A DNA stretch of 7,366 bases, from NCBI GenBank assembly GCA_013361595.1, contig JABFXT010000733.1:1-7366 (forward strand), read 5' to 3'. The notes under the pieces are model-generated. The model had not been told where the DNA came from and ran no database searches. It saw only the letters and a program-made list of their open reading frames with translations. Shown here piece after piece: positions 5,646 to 7,366 of this stretch (its first letter is position 1; each line of letters starts with the position of its first letter). A program made the translations under genes and the position numbers. The stretch comes from Nocardia sp. Its GTDB lineage: Bacteria; Actinomycetota; Actinomycetes; Mycobacteriales; Mycobacteriaceae.

Positions 5646-6470
5646 ATGTCCGGTTTGACCGGCCGCATCCACGGCGCCGACGGCTGGCCCGTACCCGAAG
5701 CGGTGCTGACCGTGACGGATATGCGCGGTCGGCAGATCTGCCGCGCGATAGCCGACGAGAACGGAGCGGTGTCCACCGAGCCGGTGCGTCCGGGCGTGCA
5801 CACGGCGGTGATCACCGCCGCCGGCTACCAGCCCGCGGCGCGGGCGGTGCAGATCTCGTCCTCGGGATCGGGGATGCTGGGGGATATCGCGCTGGCGCCT
5901 GTCGTCGATGCCGTCGCGCTGCCGCCGGCCGGTCCGTGGACCATCGATCCGGTGCACTCTTCGGTGATCGCCACCGCGCGCCATCTGGGCATCTCCAGTA
6001 TCAAGGCGCGATTCGCCGAGGTGAGCGGCCGGCTCGATATCGCCGACCGCTTCGAGCAGACCTCCGGCTACGCCGAGATCAAGGCGGCCACCATCGATAC
6101 CGGTATCGATATGCGCGACACCCACCTGCGGTCCAGCGATTTCCTCGACGTCGAGAACTACCCGCTGATCTCGTTCGTCAGCAATGGATTCAGCCGCACC
6201 GGCGGCGACACCTGGGTGATGTCGGGCGAGTTGTCGCTGCACGGACAGCGCCGCCCGGTCGATCTCGCGCTGACCTACGGCGGGTTCGGCCCGGACCCCT
6301 GGGGCGGGGTGCGTGCCGCGTTCCACGCCGAGACCACTCTGCGGCGTGACGATTTCGCCATCGACTACAACGCGGTGGTGCGTGCCGGCGTCGCGGCGAT
6401 CGGGACCACCGTCAAGATCGACCTGGATATCCAGGTCGTGCAGGGAGATCAGCTCCCCGAATCCGGGTAG
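5646..6470 (+). CDS. YceI-family protein with N-terminal carboxypeptidase-regulatory-like domain
   Basis: The 274-residue protein has two domains. Residues 1-85 form a small beta-sandwich of the carboxypeptidase regulatory/transthyretin-like kind: GRIHGADGWPVPEAVLTVTD at 6-25, ENGAVSTEPVRPGVHTAVITAAGY at 38-61 and RAVQI at 66-70. Residues 98-268 are a full YceI lipocalin-like barrel, with WTIDPVHSSV at 98-107, the hallmark DTGIDMRDTHLRSSDFLD at 151-168 followed by the NYPLISFVS strand, GELSLHGQRRPV at 194-205 and RRDDFAIDYN at 233-242. YceI barrels bind long polyisoprenoid or amide lipids in related proteins; here the ligand is inferred only by family. There is no signal peptide or lipobox, so unlike E. 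coli YceI it is probably cytosolic. The start is chosen by the ribosome site at 5635-5641. A longer GTG 5637 start would add only three residues. The upstream palindromes suggest repressor control. It converges on the FAD monooxygenase, with a terminator hairpin between. Confidence 0.92.
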   Translation: MSGLTGRIHGADGWPVPEAVLTVTDMRGRQICRAIADENGAVSTEPVRPGVHTAVITAAGYQPAARAVQISSSGSGMLGDIALAPVVDAVALPPAGPWTIDPVHSSVIATARHLGISSIKARFAEVSGRLDIADRFEQTSGYAEIKAATIDTGIDMRDTHLRSSDFLDVENYPLISFVSNGFSRTGGDTWVMSGELSLHGQRRPVDLALTYGGFGPDPWGGVRAAFHAETTLRRDDFAIDYNAVVRAGVAAIGTTVKIDLDIQVVQGDQLPESG

Positions 6471-6482
6471 CGGGACCGACCG

Positions 6483-6518
6483 CGGTAGCCGGCCTCCTCC
6501 CGGGCTCGCCGGCTACCG
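6483..6518. terminator. Bidirectional hairpin between the YceI and FAD monooxygenase genes
   Basis: CGGTAGCCGGC (6483-6493) pairs perfectly with GCCGGCTACCG (6508-6518), giving an 11-bp GC-rich stem with a 14-nt loop. It begins 12 nt after the YceI stop and lies between two convergent genes, as expected of a shared terminator. There is no T-run on either side, which is usual for actinobacterial stem-only terminators. The right arm contains the stop codon of the monooxygenase (6513-6515). Confidence 0.75.
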
Positions 6519-7366
6519 GGTCGCGCTGGTCCGGCGGTAGCCGTCGGTGATCGCGCGCAGTTCCGCTTCGCTCAGCACGTCCTGGATGCGATCGAAACCC
6601 GTCGGTGCCCGTTCCGCGACGAGGCGCAGGGTCCGGTCCATCGGAATATCCCGGTTGGCCAGTACGACGGTATTGGCCGATTCGCGGCGCGCCGATTCGT
6701 AGGCTGCCAGGCCGGCGACCGGATCGCCGGTGCCGGCCAATCCGGCGGCCACCGCCCGGGCGTCGAGAATCGCCTGGGAACCGCCGTTGGAACCCACCGG
6801 GTACATCGGGTGCGCGGCGTCGCCCAACAGGGTGATCCGGCCGAAACTCCAGCGCGGCAGCGGATCCCGGTCGACCATCGGATACTCCAGCAGCGGCTCG
6901 CTGCCGGCCAGCAGGGCCGCGACGTCCAGGCCCGCGATTCGCCAGTCGCGGTAGTGCGGCGCGACATCGTCGAGCCGTCCGGTTCGCGTCCACTCGGCTT
7001 CGCCCTGCTCGTCCCGCGGTGTCCGCACTTCCGCGACCCAATTGACGAGAACGTCGCCGGTCGCGGCGGTGGTGTGTGGATAGGCGACGAGCTTCGCGGC
7101 GTGATTGCTACCGGCCATCAGCATCGACGTTCCGCTGAGGAACGCCGGCGCGCCGGCGACCCCGCGCCACATCCGGATTCCGTTCCAGCGCGGCGGGCCC
7201 TCGCCCGGATACAGGTGCGCCCGGACTCCGGAATGCAGTCCGTCGGCGCCGATCACCACATCCGCGTCCAGTTCCACGGTGGTACCGGCCGCGCGGTCCT
7301 GCACGGTCACCCGAACTCCCCGGTCCTCCTGCACCGCGGCGGCGAACCGGTGGCCGGTCCGTATCG
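6513..7366 (-). CDS. FAD-dependent aromatic monooxygenase, PhzS/salicylate-hydroxylase-like (N-terminus off window)
   Basis: The minus-strand frame is open from the right edge to TAG 6513-6515, giving 283 visible residues. The N-terminal FAD-binding GxGxxG part is missing because the window ends. Visible hallmarks of group A flavoprotein monooxygenases are the DVVIGADGLHSGVR motif (about 35-48, the DG motif that contacts FAD and NAD(P)H) and TLLGDAAHPMYPVGSNGGSQ (about 178-197, the GD motif that holds the flavin ribityl). The tail, with ARRESANTVVLANRD, APTGFDRIQDVLSEAELRAI and GYRR, resembles PhzS-like flavin-dependent oxidoreductases more than plain salicylate hydroxylases. It probably hydroxylates an aromatic or heteroaromatic acid using NAD(P)H and O2 in the cytosol. 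The substrate is not deducible. A GTG at 7334 is internal, not the start, because FAD-domain residues continue upstream of it. The last codons lie in the terminator stem shared with YceI. Confidence 0.9.
   Translation of the reverse strand, partial: IRTGHRFAAAVQEDRGVRVTVQDRAAGTTVELDADVVIGADGLHSGVRAHLYPGEGPPRWNGIRMWRGVAGAPAFLSGTSMLMAGSNHAAKLVAYPHTTAATGDVLVNWVAEVRTPRDEQGEAEWTRTGRLDDVAPHYRDWRIAGLDVAALLAGSEPLLEYPMVDRDPLPRWSFGRITLLGDAAHPMYPVGSNGGSQAILDARAVAAGLAGTGDPVAGLAAYESARRESANTVVLANRDIPMDRTLRLVAERAPTGFDRIQDVLSEAELRAITDGYRRTSATR

Overview
This window is GC-rich DNA from a high-GC actinobacterium, most likely Nocardia or a close mycolic-acid relative. The clues are strong G/C bias at third codon positions, an F420-dependent luciferase-like oxidoreductase, and a close homologue of the mycobacterial Rv2629 (Balon-type) ribosome hibernation factor. 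The genus is an inference from gene content and codon style. No RNA gene, insertion sequence, CRISPR array or phage gene is visible.

Layout. The left edge carries the C-terminal part of a TetR-family repressor (+). It runs tail to tail into five genes on the minus strand, which in transcription order (right to left) are an alpha/beta hydrolase with an Asp nucleophile, a DUF72/YecE protein, an F420-dependent LLM-class oxidoreductase, the Rv2629/Balon-like factor and a 61-residue hydrophilic protein. The gaps between them shrink along the series (192, 116, 91 and 30 bp). Only the last pair is a confident operon, because inverted or direct repeats sit in the three larger gaps. An AraC-family regulator (+) diverges from the hydrolase across a 76-bp shared control region. 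Next comes a two-domain YceI-family protein (+) with its own promoter and a palindromic operator-like site. It converges on a PhzS-like FAD monooxygenase (-), whose N-terminus lies beyond the right edge. A strong hairpin separates these last two genes.

How the genes fit together. The Balon homologue and the small protein behind it look like a translation-dormancy unit. The small protein is the best candidate here for an undescribed partner. The AraC/hydrolase pair looks like a locally regulated catabolic or detoxification unit. The LLM oxidoreductase and FAD monooxygenase are redox enzymes with unknown substrates. YceI, behind a two-fold symmetric site, looks like a repressor-controlled lipid-binding or stress protein. 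Nothing in the sequence shows that these units form a single pathway.
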